A stretch of 64,000 nt of DNA from assembly GCA_963693085.1 (NCBI GenBank), contig OY856409.1, positions 661,663,591 to 661,727,590 of the forward strand, written 5' to 3'. Both the position numbers and the translations under genes were made by a program. This DNA is from Alisma plantago-aquatica. Lineage: Eukaryota > Streptophyta > Magnoliopsida > Alismatales > Alismataceae. Positions 36,573-49,134 of this stretch are shown in pieces; the first letter of the stretch is position 1, and the number at the start of each line of letters is the position of its first letter. Below the pieces are notes generated by a model that was not told the DNA's origin, did no database searches, and saw only the letters and a program-made list of their open reading frames with translations.

Positions 36573-36782
36573 ATGATCGGTTCAAGGCGTGAACCGATCT
36601 GTTGACGTTCTAGACGATTGGTTCAAGGAGTGATCCGATCGGTTGATGATCGGTTTGAGGAGCGAGACGAGCGGGTGGCGGCCATGATGAGATGCACGAT
36701 GACCAGGCAAACCAATCGGTTGGAGGAGCCAACCGATCGACTGGTGGCACCCAGCCGACCGGCCTGATGGTGAGCCGATCAG
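36573..36782 (+). repeat. Second 21-bp-phased CCGATCGG-type array, in the D leader
   Basis: Cores start at 36573, 36594, 36614, 36635, 36646, 36712, 36733, 36755 and 36775. Apart from one 11-bp step (half of about 21) and one gap, the steps are 20-22 bp, as in the LTR array. It lies between the primer-binding site and gag, so any transcript would carry it. The stretches on either side (36129-36572 and 36783-37562) show no gene. Confidence 0.8.
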
Positions 36783-37562
36783 TCATGTGATGAGTTGATC
36801 AAACCCAGAAAGGCAAAGCACAAAGTTCATCTTGTACAGGTTGCATGTGATGTAGACCTAGATGACCGTGATTCCTCTTGGCTCGAGGAATCACATTAGG
36901 ATGGCCATAATCATCGCTTTTATCGTTTTGCATGTTTTCTGTGGGATATAGCATGTATATGATACGTACTATGTATTGTGGTGATTGGATATGTATATGT
37001 ATATAAAAACCAAATCCCTCATTAAAATATTAAGTCTTATATGCCTTCCATTAGCGGCACACATGAAAAACTCGATCGACCAAGCGTAGGTTACGCCAAA
37101 GCGTGGTGCGCCGTCTATCTTGTAGAAGTGTGAAGGGTAGACATGTAGGTTCTGCCAAAGTAGGGTGCATGTTTACCATGTTGGCTTTTGGGTTAGACTT
37201 AACTAGTGATTCTTAGAGCGTCTAAGCCCAGAGGCAAGGAATGTTCATGGCAAGGTGTTGCGCATGTTCATTCATCAAGAGTTGCATATGATGCAATTGG
37301 CAAGAGTTTCCTACCTGAGAGATCTATGTTGTGGGTGACAGCCCTAGCTGGTCCATGACTTAGAGGATTTCAGGATCTTGCCCACTAGAAGGTTGTACGC
37401 TACAATCTTCTGAATTGATGGTGAGGGCTATCAATTTGAAGTAAAATAGTGGGAGTGATAATTAATTAAAGGCCTAATTATATCGTCAACTTTTCAAATC
37501 AATCAAATAAGTCAAAAATGAGTTTTTGGACTAAAATTGCATATTTTCTTTTTGTAGTACAA

Positions 37563-38414
37563 ATGGCAACAAACAACAATCACTTTTCTTTGCGATCGGT
37601 CCTTGAAAAGGACAAGCTAAATGGGACAAACTTCCATGACTGGTATAGGACATTGAGAATTGTTCTCACTCAAGAGCGAAAGCTCTATGTCCTGGATACT
37701 CCAATTCTAGAGGAACCTGCTCCTAATGCACCTAAGGCAGAAAGGGATGCTTACAAGAAGCATTTTGATGATGCCATTGATGCAAAGTGCTTGATGTTGT
37801 GCTCTATGAACCACGAGTTACAGAGACAACATGAGAACATGGGTGTCATTGAGATGATTCCGCATCTCAGGAACATGTATGAAGATCAAGCACGACAAGA
37901 GAGATACAATGTCTCAAGGGCACTGTTCAAGTGCGTCATGATAGAAGGAGATCCAGTTGGTCCTCACACACTCAAGATGATTGGGTATGTGGAGAACCTG
38001 ACAAGACTGGGATTTCCATTGAGCCAAGAGTTGGCTACTGACGTGATACTGCAATCGTTGCCAGAATCCTACAGTCAGTTTGTGATGAACTACAACATGA
38101 ACAACTTTGATAGGCCACTTTCAGAGTTGTTGGGCACGTTGAGGACATCCGAGATATAGATGAAGAAGGACAAGCCTAATTCTGTGATGGTGATCATGGG
38201 CAAGAAAGGAAAGTCCAAGCATAAGGGCAAGGGTAAAGCTAAGAAAGGTTTTGATGCTAGCTAGGAGCCCAAGTCGTCTTTAGCTCTCAAGGCCAAGGGA
38301 GGCGTGACCAAGAAAGGAAATTACCACCATTGTCAAAAGCCAGGACATTGGAAAAGGAATTGTCCTCTCTATCTGGAAGAACAGAAGAAGGAGGCGACAA
38401 ACGTCTCTACTTAA
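37563..38414 (+). pseudogene. copia gag of D, with two in-frame TAG codons and a damaged zinc knuckle
   Basis: Gag forms the particle that packages element RNA. The ATG at 37563 is chosen because the protein then starts MATNNNHFSL, a typical copia gag start; an upstream in-frame ATG at 37518 would add an atypical hydrophobic stretch. The first 198 residues are uninterrupted and carry the retrotransposon gag fold (LNGTNFHDWYR, about residues 18-28). TAG codons interrupt the frame at 38157 and 38262, yet the same frame continues through a lysine-rich linker to a CX2CX4HX4C-type knuckle at 38322-38366, whose first cysteine is a tyrosine (TAC). The frame ends at TAA 38412. Confidence 0.88.
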
Positions 38415-40799
38415 AGGTGTCATGAAAGTAAACTTGTAACACTTTTTGAGGTATATGATACCAAGATGTAAAGTGTAAAGCACTCAATAAATGGGGCAAG
38501 TGTTGCCGCCATAGATAGGAGTACTTTAGTTTATTTTCAGCCTAAAAGGCATGTAATAAAGTTATGAATTTCTATTTCATATTTTCCAATAGATAGAAAC
38601 ACTTTATTTTTGCATATTGTATGACAATTATGGCAATCAATAAAGTTGATGTTTCAATCTTTTAAAGATATGATCTTTGTGGCAATGCCTTGTTTATCTT
38701 GTGGTATTTGATATGCATAAGATAAAATGATACCTAAAGTTATTGATAACTCAAACAATCAAATTAGCATCAATCATGAGAAATTCATTTCTAGTTTCCA
38801 TATGATGGATAAATCTAGACTCTTTTGGTTGGATAACTAGTAAGAGACATGAATCTCTTGGACATGATTAATCAATCTTCACTAATGGTAGTGGGAGAAT
38901 GATTATCCTATTAGGAATAATACATGTGATGTATTTACATACCTATTGGAACAAATGCTAATACTTCAAATGGTGTTTAGAGAAATACCAATATGAATAT
39001 CTTGAAGTGTTCAAGATTATCACAGATGAAGTGAAAATTTGGTAAAGTGTTAATTCTTGATGAGATCAATGAATAAAATACTTGGACCAAATGTTTGAGA
39101 TCCTTATGAGTGATTATGATAGTGTATCATAGTGAACTCATGATTAAGGCATGGTGATGTCTAAATCAAGAAGGAATCATACTCTAAAGAGTTACATAAT
39201 GATTATCAAATAACTAAATTCTTCTTAATAAAAGAATACCCCTCACTAATAAAGGACATTAAGAATTACAAGGAGTTGTGAGTTCTTATATCCTTGAAGG
39301 ATACACCTCGTTTATCTATGTGATGAGTTGTTCATGTGATGAGTCAACTATCTAGATGAATATGAGGAACCGAATTTTGAGTTATGGTTTATGACCATTA
39401 CATCCTAAATGACATCCATTTGAACCATAAGGTATGACCTTGATGGTAGCACTCATTGGATGAAATCCATAAGTGCAAATGAGTCTTAAGTGTTAAGACA
39501 CATGGATAAAATTTTGAGAAGGATGATGCTTGTTGATTGCAACTTGATGACTAAGACATTTGGCATATGGATAATAAAACTGCATTCCTATGAGGAATAA
39601 AACAAGGATGTGTACGTGACACAACCTATAAGGTTTATGAATCCACTAATGCAAATTAAGTCTATCAGTTACAATGGACTAATCAATGTGATGGATTGAG
39701 TACAAGCAACTCAGAATTGGATCTTTACTTTGATGATATAGTCAAAGGGTTTGATTGATATGTCAAAGATAGAGAAGGGATCTGTGATTTAGTGGGAGTG
39801 TGTTCACATTCCACATGTTGATGTGAAATGGAAATGTTCTAAAATGGAAATCCAAAAGTGGAAATTATCTTTAAGGAAGATAGAGATGTTTCCTATGTGA
39901 TAGGAATAGAGATCTATAGAGATAGTTCTCGAAAACCTCTTGACCTGGAAAGGAGAGAGCATACATTGGCAATCTGTACTGAAGGGTTCAGTATACACAG
40001 ATTCAGTGGGAGAAAACTTGTCCATGATACATGGAGTTAGTATCCCAAGGCCAAGTGTCCAATTCTTATGAAGAATGGGAACACTAAGAATAGATATGGA
40101 TCTATCATGTATGTAATCATCCCATTATCTTGCATGTATGGACATGGCAAGAATAAAATGCATTCATCATCTTGTATGTAGGACATGACAATATGATGTG
40201 CTCATCCTGATAACTCGTATGTGGGACATGACGAGTGGATGTGTGTCTACTTCCAGTAAGGGTTACTGGAAACCATAAGAACTTGATAAGTACTTGATAA
40301 GTACTAGTTCTATGTAGATAATGAAGAGTTTGATGTAAAGAGTTACATTGATGCGAACTTCCGAAAAAGGATAGAAAATTAATCGCAAAATATATATAGG
40401 ATATATAAAAGTGAAAGTTTGTTGATAATTGGAAGTGTTCCAATGAAACCATTTAAAAGGAAATGTCGAGTATCCGTGTGTTAGAGAACAACAGTGGATA
40501 CTATATGGATCTGGAAGTTCATGAGATGAACTTATAGATATTCTGCTCATTGATGACAAGTATGGAATCCTTGATCATGCAATGTGGCTAAAGGTTAGCA
40601 AAGGAATACTAGATGGCATATTACGGCAACTCCATCTCATACGCATGACGTACAGCAAAGAGATGAGAGACATGTAATTTATACTGACTTTGGAAAGGTG
40701 TTGCCATAACTCACTATGTTCGCACTAGAGCACAGTAACATGTGGGACATGTTTGAAGATCACTATGAATATGATTCAAGGGTGATTGGCTCGCAGTGC
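38415..40799 (+). pseudogene. Collapsed copia pol of D (protease and integrase not recognisable; RT end and RNase H traces)
   Basis: Full copia pol is about 4 kb; only 2.4 kb lies between gag and the 3' LTR. No protease, integrase or RT catalytic box was found. The C-terminal part of RT is readable at about 39858-39950, with a DVSYVIGIEIYRD motif typical of copia RT. A GSIMY-like segment is at about 40094-40115, and a first RNase H aspartate context (SYIDANF) at about 40340-40360. Stops separate these traces. Internal deletion plus point decay is the likely history. Confidence 0.7.
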
Positions 40800-40810
40800 A
40801 AGTGGGAGTC
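40800..40810 (+). other. D polypurine tract
   Basis: AAGTGGGAGTC is directly followed by the 3' LTR start TGTTGG. AGTGGGAG-type tracts are usual in plant copia elements. Confidence 0.85.
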
Positions 40811-43031
40811 TGTTGGTATGTATGCCCTGAGAGCCAATCATGGGATGATTGGTGGGATACATTAAGATTGATTTGATAAACATCAAAGGCAAGCTTCCAA
40901 TTCCTTCTGGTTCATTCATATGAGATAGTGATAGAACAGATTGAATGTCTAGATAATGACAGTACTCAATAACGTATGCTTTCAGGTTGAGGACCTGAAC
41001 GATGAGATCATACAGATGCTAAGAGTTTGTACATTCTTGTTATGTCCCTAGTCGGGTGTCATTGTGGAAGGTTGATAGACAACAATGACACACAAGACTA
41101 GATTGTGGTGTTGGCTGATGATAGAATCTCATTAGTCATGGTATAGTGATATCAAACCAAACACATAGGTACTTGTTAGAGAACAAGTGTACCAGACAGA
41201 CCCACCGTGAGTTTGACACATGGAACCATGACATGGTAGTCACAGTCAGTACTCACAGTGATGGTGGTGAGTGTGATTCTTTGACCTGAAATCACTACAC
41301 TCAACACATGTCGTTGGGCACACTTTGACATCATCAAACACAGTCCTGAAACATGGGTTGTTATAAAGGTGATGATTGGGTGGCTTTGACACATGGGGCT
41401 TTTGAGGGGTGAGTAATAGATATGGGATTTGTCCCTCCTGAGGGAGTTTGATATCCAAGACCACTTGATGAGTAGGATTGAAATAGGCGTGCGCACACAT
41501 GTGTGAATCAATATGTGATATTGATGTCATAGATATCTCTTCCAATCTACTCTTAGATCAAGAAAGTGAATGAATGTTGACAGGGTGACTGTTCCATGCC
41601 TCGAGTTCATTTGGGATATCAGTGACAAAGGAATTATACATTCACTGTAACACCATTCACAGATTGTAGGATTGAAGGTTGTTCTCCAACTTTCTATTTC
41701 ACCTGGGTAGCACTGATGTGTGACTAGGCACCGCTCTTTGCTTGTGAAGTCATAAGTGTTATGGACTTTCACTGCCAACGTGAAATGGACCTGCATGGTC
41801 ACACACATAGGATTTAACCTGGAAGAGGAGTTTTGTCCACAAATAATGTTTAGATTGATTTCTAAAGGAGTTTAGTAGTTCAATTAAACACTCAATTAAT
41901 TGATAGCTCAAAATCATAGTGTTCAAGGTGTTGAACAGATTGATTAGAGTATCAGATTGATTGAAACTTCAATTGACTATTTCTGCACAATCTGCACTCC
42001 CAACCGATCGACTCATGTGATGAACCGATCGGCTGAGCTTGGTGAACCGATTGGCTCAGGTTGTGAGTCGATCGGCTCATGGATAGGGTGAAACAATCGC
42101 TTCAAGTGTTGAAACGATCGGTTCAACTGATGCAACCGAGCAAGTTGGGAAAGTAGGATTGGTGAGAAATTTCCTTTCATTTTACTTGCCCAATTTGATT
42201 GGAGCAAGGATTGGTATTTGATACCAATTAGAAACAAAAGATGGAAAGTCAATCGGGAACTGACCAGGACCACGAACCGACCGGTTCAGAAATGAACCGA
42301 CCGGTTGAGGTGTCCCAACCGATCGGTTGAGGTGTCAACCGACCAGATCAGGTCCCCAACCGACTGTTTCAGAAGTGAAACGATCGGTTCAGGTTGCGAG
42401 TTGGTTATTTTGCGGAAAATCTCGAATCCTTCTACTCATGCTTTTAGTCCCGCATTGCCCGAGATGGAGAACCCTATCCCATGACCCTCCTATATATAGG
42501 GGTATTGGGGGATTCTCAAAGTACAACCCAGTTCAACTAGTTGCTCTGTGAAATTGTCATTCTCTCTGGTTTTGATAACCAAGAGAGAGCCCGAGCAAGT
42601 GCTACCCGATAAGTGAGGCACAACAAGGGAAGGACAACTGCAGAAAGTGACTGGTGGTAGGAGAGTGTGTCGGAAACTAGTACACTGACAGAAGGGTGCG
42701 ACTCCTTCCAATTCCTTGTGGGACAAGGAGATTGGAGTTCCAGGTGGTTCGTGTGGACTACTTCAGAGGCGGGAGGTTTCTGCTGCTAGGAGGACAACCA
42801 TCAATCCTGTCAGTCCCAGTGCGACCAGGAGATGCACAGACACCGTCTAAGATAGGAGGTGAAGACTACACAAGGCGCGAGGTATTGTCACCGAGCAAGC
42901 CTCGGGACAAGGTATGATTCCACAAACCATCCTTTCCTATTGTATAGACGTTGACGCGTTTCCTTGTTCTGGGTTTGGGGGAGAATTTTTTTTGTTTCTG
43001 CTGCCTTCTCTGCCTCCCCTGAAACCCAACA
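40811..43031 (+). mobile_element. D 3' LTR
   Basis: It is 2221 bp and colinear with 33895-36114 without large indels. Palindrome cores begin at 42004, 42025, 42047 and 42068 and run to about 42388, keeping the 21-22 bp steps. The TATA box is at 42491. It ends GAAACCCAACA, followed by CACCC. Confidence 0.92.
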
Positions 43032-43036
43032 CACCC

Positions 43037-45352
43037 CTCTTCCCTTATGCATCCAGAGAGTGCCCTACTCATCTGCCCTTTGGGTCCCATGAGTTCATGA
43101 AGGTGATCAATCTCCTAACCCATGGCCCTCAGACAATGATAGCTGTTACCTCCCGACCCTATGGTCATGTGCAACTAGGGAATTAGGCAACTCCTACTTC
43201 CATCAGTCTTATCCCTACCTGACCCTAGGATAGACTTAGGATTCTCTTATAGTACATGTTCAACTTAGAACCTTACCTAAGACTTCATCATCTTTCTCTG
43301 CATTCATTGGATGACTTTCATCCTTTCATAGGGATCATGGCAACCTGCCTACCTTGGTCAAGCCCCATACTGGTTACCTCCATGGTAACACATCCATATG
43401 CACATAGAGATGGCTATCTATGGGTCTAGAGGTTCATCCTCACACCATGTACTTTTCACTTAGGTTCTCAAGATCCCATGAGACCTCTTTAGGTTACCTT
43501 AAACCAACAAAACTAGTATACACCCTACAAAAGGGGTCCCTCTCCCAGGATGGGAGGAAACTACAACTCTCAATAACAAGGTCACAAACATCCTTAGGGT
43601 TTACATCTATATGAGTATTCTTAACCTAGAAGCTACTAAGGCTCAAGCAGACCACTGACTAACCATGCTAGGTCATACTTGTTCTCATTCTTCAACATTA
43701 GGTCAAGATCATACCTTCCCTTGTCATCAACTTAGCTATGAGGGGTTCATCAAACATACCTTAAACTTAAGGGGCTTCCCTTTTCCTCTATACATGAGGA
43801 GTACCATGCTCGAAACTATATCAACTTAATTCTCATCATGAGCATTAGGTATACCACTTCCCCTCTTAGGCCTAGGAACCCTAGGTTCACTTTTTGATGA
43901 CCAACTACATGCTCAAACTATTAACCACGAAGCAGGTATGTATAAGGCATGACACACACTTCCTGCTATCCTTCTACTCGAGCAACACTTCAGATTCGAG
44001 TCCTCCTTAAGGACAACCAACAAGGCATAAGGCCCCACAACCTGTCACTAAACCTCTCCAGGGTATACAGAACTTCTTCTTCCTTTCTCAGAAGGTAAAC
44101 ACTTATACCATAGGCACATAGGTTCCAGAAGCCTCATCCTCTCTCTAGGGTTTGATTTCACTAAAGGTAATCAAGACACCACCAACCTCTAGGGATCAAG
44201 CATGAGGCAACCACTATCATCCACTTAGGTCACATCATCCTCAACTCCCCATTGTTCCTCATATATCAGGGTTTTAGGCTTCCAACCTTATCACTTTGGG
44301 TCATGCTCTCTCTCTCTCTCTAGATCCAACCCCACAAACAACCATACTATGAGGGATTCTCTCTCCAAGAGGGATCAAGCTCACAAGCATACCCCTACAT
44401 GGTGAAGCCTATGTTCAACTTATGTTTGCTCGAGATTATCCATAGCCCTTTATGTTTACCACATAAGCTATCCATCATACTCTTCTAGCCTCAGTGCAAT
44501 CCTACTGTCAGCATTACTGATGTACTATGGGTGCATGCCATGCTCATATAAGCTTATGGGGTTTCCATAGGTTCTTCACTAACCTCATCATTGAAGGAGC
44601 TATCCTTCACTCTAATATGCACGACCCTTATCCAAGGTTGGGTTGCCAAAGGTACTAGGTCATCCAACCTCTCATGCCTCATACGTCATCCAAGGCATGT
44701 CCATCCAAACACCTGGTATAACTCATCATGCCATCTCTCTCTCTAACCTTCACTTGGGGTTAGGGTTAACATCATCCTTAGAGGATGTGCCAGGTCTCTA
44801 CTTGTAATGGAGATCTCTATTTCTAAGACTAACTCTCTTTATTTATCCACCTGACAAGAAGGTCTAGCCTCAGGTCTCTTCTGAGGGAACGAAAACTTAT
44901 ATCATACGACCTAAGCATGTATCTATCCTTTAGTTTACACTTAATCTATTAAGCTTATGTCCATGACATCTTATTTACATAATTTTCATTAATTTGATGG
45001 AGGATTCCTTAGACCTTATTAACCTTACCCATACCTCAAGAGGGTGAGGAGAAGAGAGAGAACCCTAATCCTTAAGGTCCTTAATAGAATTTGTGATGAG
45101 AAGGGACGAATAAGATGAGAAAGTCCTAAAGGTATCTTATTTTGATTCATACCCTAAGACTTTGGCCAGACAGTGACAGGGATCTGGGAGTCCTCGTATT
45201 CCGACTAGTAGTGCAGAGGAAAATATTGCCAGCCCCCAGTCGTGATCCTTTTCTAGACTCCTTCGTCTTTCGGATAATCCTCTAATAACTCCCTTGGGTT
45301 CTATGGAGTTTGAAAATTTTAATAATTATTAATGGTTAAGTGAGGAACCTAC
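43037..45352 (-). pseudogene. C gag-proximal internal region, decayed
   Basis: The stretch lies between D and the C primer-binding site, so on the minus strand it should hold the leader, gag and the first part of pol. No gag motif, zinc knuckle or RT box could be read with confidence in any minus frame, and stops are dense. Plus-strand open frames here, such as 43420-43614, have no recognisable domain. Confidence 0.5.
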
Positions 45353-45364
45353 GCTCTGATACCA
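45353..45364 (-). other. C primer-binding site (initiator tRNA-Met)
   Basis: The minus strand reads TGGTATCAGAGC, a perfect match, two bases from the LTR end at 45367. Confidence 0.9.
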
Positions 45365-45366
45365 AA

Positions 45367-48300
45367 TATTACGACCCCACCTTCTGGTAACCCCCAATTA
45401 AGGGAGACCGAGAGGTCGAAGCCGTACACATAATTTCTGGATCAAAGGTTCGACAATTAACCAAGAACAATTATTAAATTTTAACAGACTAAACTGGAAA
45501 GCTGTAAGAAAATAAACTTTTGCATACCTTTTGAAAACTTGGATTTTTAAACTTCTATCCATGAATGAATTCTACTCTAACTTTCCTTATATTTTAGTTC
45601 ATGTATTTCACAATATGACGATTTACTGTTTGTCCTTTTTGGCTTTGTACCTAAAACGCCGACAAACAAAATGTCGGTAAGCATAAAGCTGGTATGTGGG
45701 GGAAACAATAATCGTGCAACTATGATAACAATGTATTGCAGCCAATTACCATTTAACAAACAATTTTACATTTTAAATATAACTGCGCGATCCATGCATT
45801 CCCTATTCTCTATGCTATCCCTACAATGGGCTTGGATTCTACTTTCCGTATAGTAGATCCCCATTAAACCCCTCATGTTCCCACCCATAGGTGAACCGAT
45901 TTCCAGGGTTGAGTCACATGGCACTACCCGTAAGTAGCCCACTCCTTAACTCATGGCATGCTAAAGGGTCCCATGGCACTACACTTGGTAGCCTAGTTTC
46001 TAACCCACAATAACCTAGACCTTACTCTAGGTTACCCCTTTTTAGCCTGTACAAGCCACAGAGGTGGATTCAGATATAAGCCAGTCATATATATATATAT
46101 ATATATATATTCATGGTGATAATCATAGTCACTTTATAGTTGCATGAAATAAAATGCATCCAACAGTTATTTTCAAGCAACCGATGGAATCATTCAGAAA
46201 TCGCCGTGAAACTAAAGAGATTATTCATAAGCGTAACCACATACCTGTTTAGTAGATTTCTCAAGCTAATATCAATTCCAACCAAGGAAGCCATCCAAGC
46301 AAGTAGTTCAACCACACAATCAAGAATCCTAAAAAACACATGTACTCTATTTACTACACACTTTATCAAGATTCTTTCTATTCAACTTGAAATTGTTTCC
46401 TAGGGTTTCCGTATCCATTTTAGGGTTTTGTTTGCAATTAGGGTTTCCCTTCATCTTTTACCATATTAAACCCTAATTATCTCATCTATTCTTCAATATT
46501 AAGGTTATCTTAACAAAATATAACCCTGTTTTCAGATTAAAGGCACCATTAACCATCAATTAATTTCATTAAGTTTCTTTTACATTATAGCTACTATTTT
46601 TATCCTTTTAATCCATGACAAGATCATTATACGCCTCTATCATCAATTCTAAGTTCATTAGGGTCTAATTAACATATGAACTCGTTTTGCCATCAATTCT
46701 ACCTTTTATTCATGAGAAAACCCTAATTACTACTTTTAGGGTATTTATCCAGAATTAGGAATCTTTGTACTCTAAATAGATTAGAACCATCATATCTCAG
46801 CTTTGTACATGAATTTGACCAATTAAAATCATTAAGGATCATAATTACCACAATTAGGGTTCAAGGTTCATTAAATCATATGGAACCTTAAATTAATCAA
46901 ATTATGCATGAAGATCATCCCTTTATATTTAATATTCCCTTTTATTAACAATGGGTTAATATCTATTTTAAACACTCACATAACCCCTTTCTAATTCATT
47001 AATCATCAAAGGTTAGGGTTTTTCATTGATTAAACTATTAAAGATAGCATCTTGATATACTTTTTGAATAGAAAGCAAAATTAGGCTTCAACAATAATTT
47101 CTTTGTGTTCCTCTCGTTGTGGAGGATCAATTTTCATATATTACTTGTCCTAATCAGAGTTACCAATATTTAATTATGAATTAATAAAGGAATTACCTTT
47201 TTTGCCAATCAGGACGTGCCACGTCGCCTATCCCATGCAAAGCGGGTCGATATGGAATTATAACCAATTTACGAATTTCCTCCCACATAAGTCGGTTGTA
47301 TCTTCATCCCGCGGAGGGCAGAACTATCCAACGACCCGTAGGTCATCTTCCTCCCCGCGACGGCAGACTGTGCCACCCTTGATGCACCTAGTACGGCCTC
47401 TCCTTCCTCTCTGGGATCTCGACAGCCACCGACGCTGGTCCCTTCCGCTCCGTCATGCCCTGGTGCACCCGGGGCGCCTGCCATACTCGACCAAAGCGAC
47501 GAATTGCAAGTGTGGTCAACTGACGTTTTTCAGCTGGTCGTGCAACCTGTTGCAGGGGTCTGCATGAGGTGGAGTGGAAGTAGACGATGGCCGCCTTATC
47601 AGTACGAAGTAGTCAACTGAGTTCTGAATGAATGGGATCCTTGGAAATGGCTCAATCTATATACCGAAAGCCCTATGATGGGAAACTACCACGTCCGGTC
47701 TGGAGAGAGATGGGATCGGCAGGGTTTTTTAGGAGCAGATGCGACACTTTTTCTTAAAATGTGGACTCAGATGTGAGAAAACAAGGTCTAATTTTGGCAC
47801 ATATAGCATTCGTTTCAAACTCCAAAAGATAGTGACTTTTCCAGTACAGAGATTTATATGGAAAGAGGCCTCCCTGAAGTGAAGGAGGGGGAATTTGTCA
47901 CGCATAAGATCAAAGAGAAATTGAGAAACCAATGATTCTCTCTTCAAAAACAACCCATCTCCTCCACACTTAACCAACATTTTATAGATTATCCTCGATT
48001 GTTGTGGGGGTGTCCTTCTTCCGTTAGGACCTCCACACCACGCCCTAGTTCCCTCGGACATATCTGTACCCTTAACTAGGGTTTACAAGAAAAGAAGATG
48101 AAGAATAGAGGAATGGTTGTGTGACACTTCCTTTGGCCCTAGCCAGGGACCCTATCCTTGTATAGAGGAGGAGAGCAACACCCTAGGAAACTTGCTCACG
48201 AAGACAACAAGGTCCCTTCTCAAAAGGAAACCTTCTTTCTCTTAAATGAGCATGAGATTTCTCTTTTAAATAATTATTTGATTATCTAGGATCCTTGACT

Positions 48301-49129
48301 ATTAGGTAATTCGAAAATTACTTCCTCTTTATTCTTTGTACTTGCCTTTTAATTTATTGGCACAAAATTTCTATTTCCTTAAGTAGGAAATACTTTCTTT
48401 TTAGCAATACCACATAATTCATTAATAATGAATAACATTATCCTCTTATTTTGCAATTTTGGTATTTTATCTTTCTTATTTATTGGGACTCCTTGGGTCC
48501 CAAGACACTCCATTATTTCGAAATTCTTTTTATTGGATACTTGTTATCCTTCTAGATGCATCTATATGCATTACTTCTCATTATCTAGTTTATTTCTTAT
48601 TAACATATTTCCTTTTGAGGATTTATCTTTATTTCTCTTTTATTTTCCTCATTGGTATTCCTTTTATCATTAGAAATCCTTGGGATACGAAATTTCACTA
48701 AGGATAACTCAATTACACCTCTTTCCACTTATTTTCCACATTTTATCATTATTTTCAATTTCTTTCTTAATAAAGAAATACTTAATTAATCTTATTGCAT
48801 TCTCTATGCAACTTTGGACTCCTTAGAACCCAAGGAACCCAAGAGGAACGAAATCCATCATTGGATTACATTCTTTTGCCTTCTAGAGGTTTCCACATCA
48901 TTCTTTTATCAAAAACTCAATTATTCATTTACTATTTTAATATTGAATTTCCTTTCTTCATTTCCTCATTATTGGGTCTAATAGCCAATAAAGGCCACAA
49001 CTAAATCATCAAGGCTATTTTAAATGAAATCCATTTATTCAAAACAAATTATATCATTATTTGTTCAATTATCTTTAATATGAGAAATTACATTTTCACC
49101 AATTGAACCCAAAAATTGGGGTCGTAACA
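45367..49129 (-). mobile_element. C 5' LTR (right copy)
   Basis: It is 3763 bp, colinear with the left LTR except for about 390 extra bases at 47594-47988 and a shorter TA run (46088-46111). The first bases read TATTACG where the left LTR has TGTTACG. It ends GGGGTCGTAACA, then GCGGG. Confidence 0.9.
47594..47988 (+). other. Insertion in the C 5' LTR with a group II intron domain V-like hairpin (possible organelle DNA)
   Basis: The left LTR reads straight across this point, so the segment entered after C was duplicated into two LTRs, or was lost on the left. At about 47667-47703 it has AAAGCCCTATGATGG, then a GAAA tetraloop, then CTACCACG and TCCGGTC. This resembles domain V of plant organellar group II introns: the AGC triad, GAAA loop and two-base bulge are kept, with about four stem mismatches. 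No exon or gene was recognised around it. A minus-strand open frame (47729-48061) crosses its right edge and is probably chance. Mitochondrial origin is inference. Confidence 0.4.
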
Positions 49130-49134
49130 GCGGG

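Larger units (their letters stand above)
33895..43031 (+). mobile_element. Element D: Ty1/copia LTR retrotransposon inserted in C
   Basis: D is 9.1 kb with two 2.2-kb LTRs (TGTTGGTATG...ACCCAACA). The flanking 5-mers are CATCC (33890-33894) and CACCC (43032-43036), a target duplication with one later change. LTRs differ by about 3-4% in the parts compared, so D is the youngest full insertion, as its depth in the stack requires. Gag, and traces of RT and RNase H in the order gag-RT-RH, show a copia element. It is defective in every coding domain seen. Confidence 0.92.
28406..49129 (-). mobile_element. Element C: Ty3/gypsy LTR retrotransposon, minus strand, carrying D
   Basis: C spans 20.7 kb, of which 9.1 kb is the nested element D, so its own length is about 11.6 kb. 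The target duplication GCGGG (28401-28405 and 49130-49134) rejoins to GTATATGCGGGTGCAAG, matching GTATGCGGGATGCAAG in A1. The LTRs are TGTTACGACCCC...GGGGTCGTAACA and differ by about 5% in the parts compared, many changes being C/T or G/A. Primer-binding site, polypurine tract and integrase remnants all give minus orientation. The family is distinct from A and B. Confidence 0.92.

Noticed and set aside
35086..36782. Regularly spaced palindromes suggesting a CRISPR array
   Set aside because: The unit is about 21 bp with an 8-bp core, inside a plant copia LTR and leader; spacers resemble each other and no cas genes exist.
40600..40800. Envelope-like third frame in D before the 3' LTR
   Set aside because: No frame of useful length and no transmembrane or signal segment; the stretch fits decayed RNase H end and 3' untranslated sequence.
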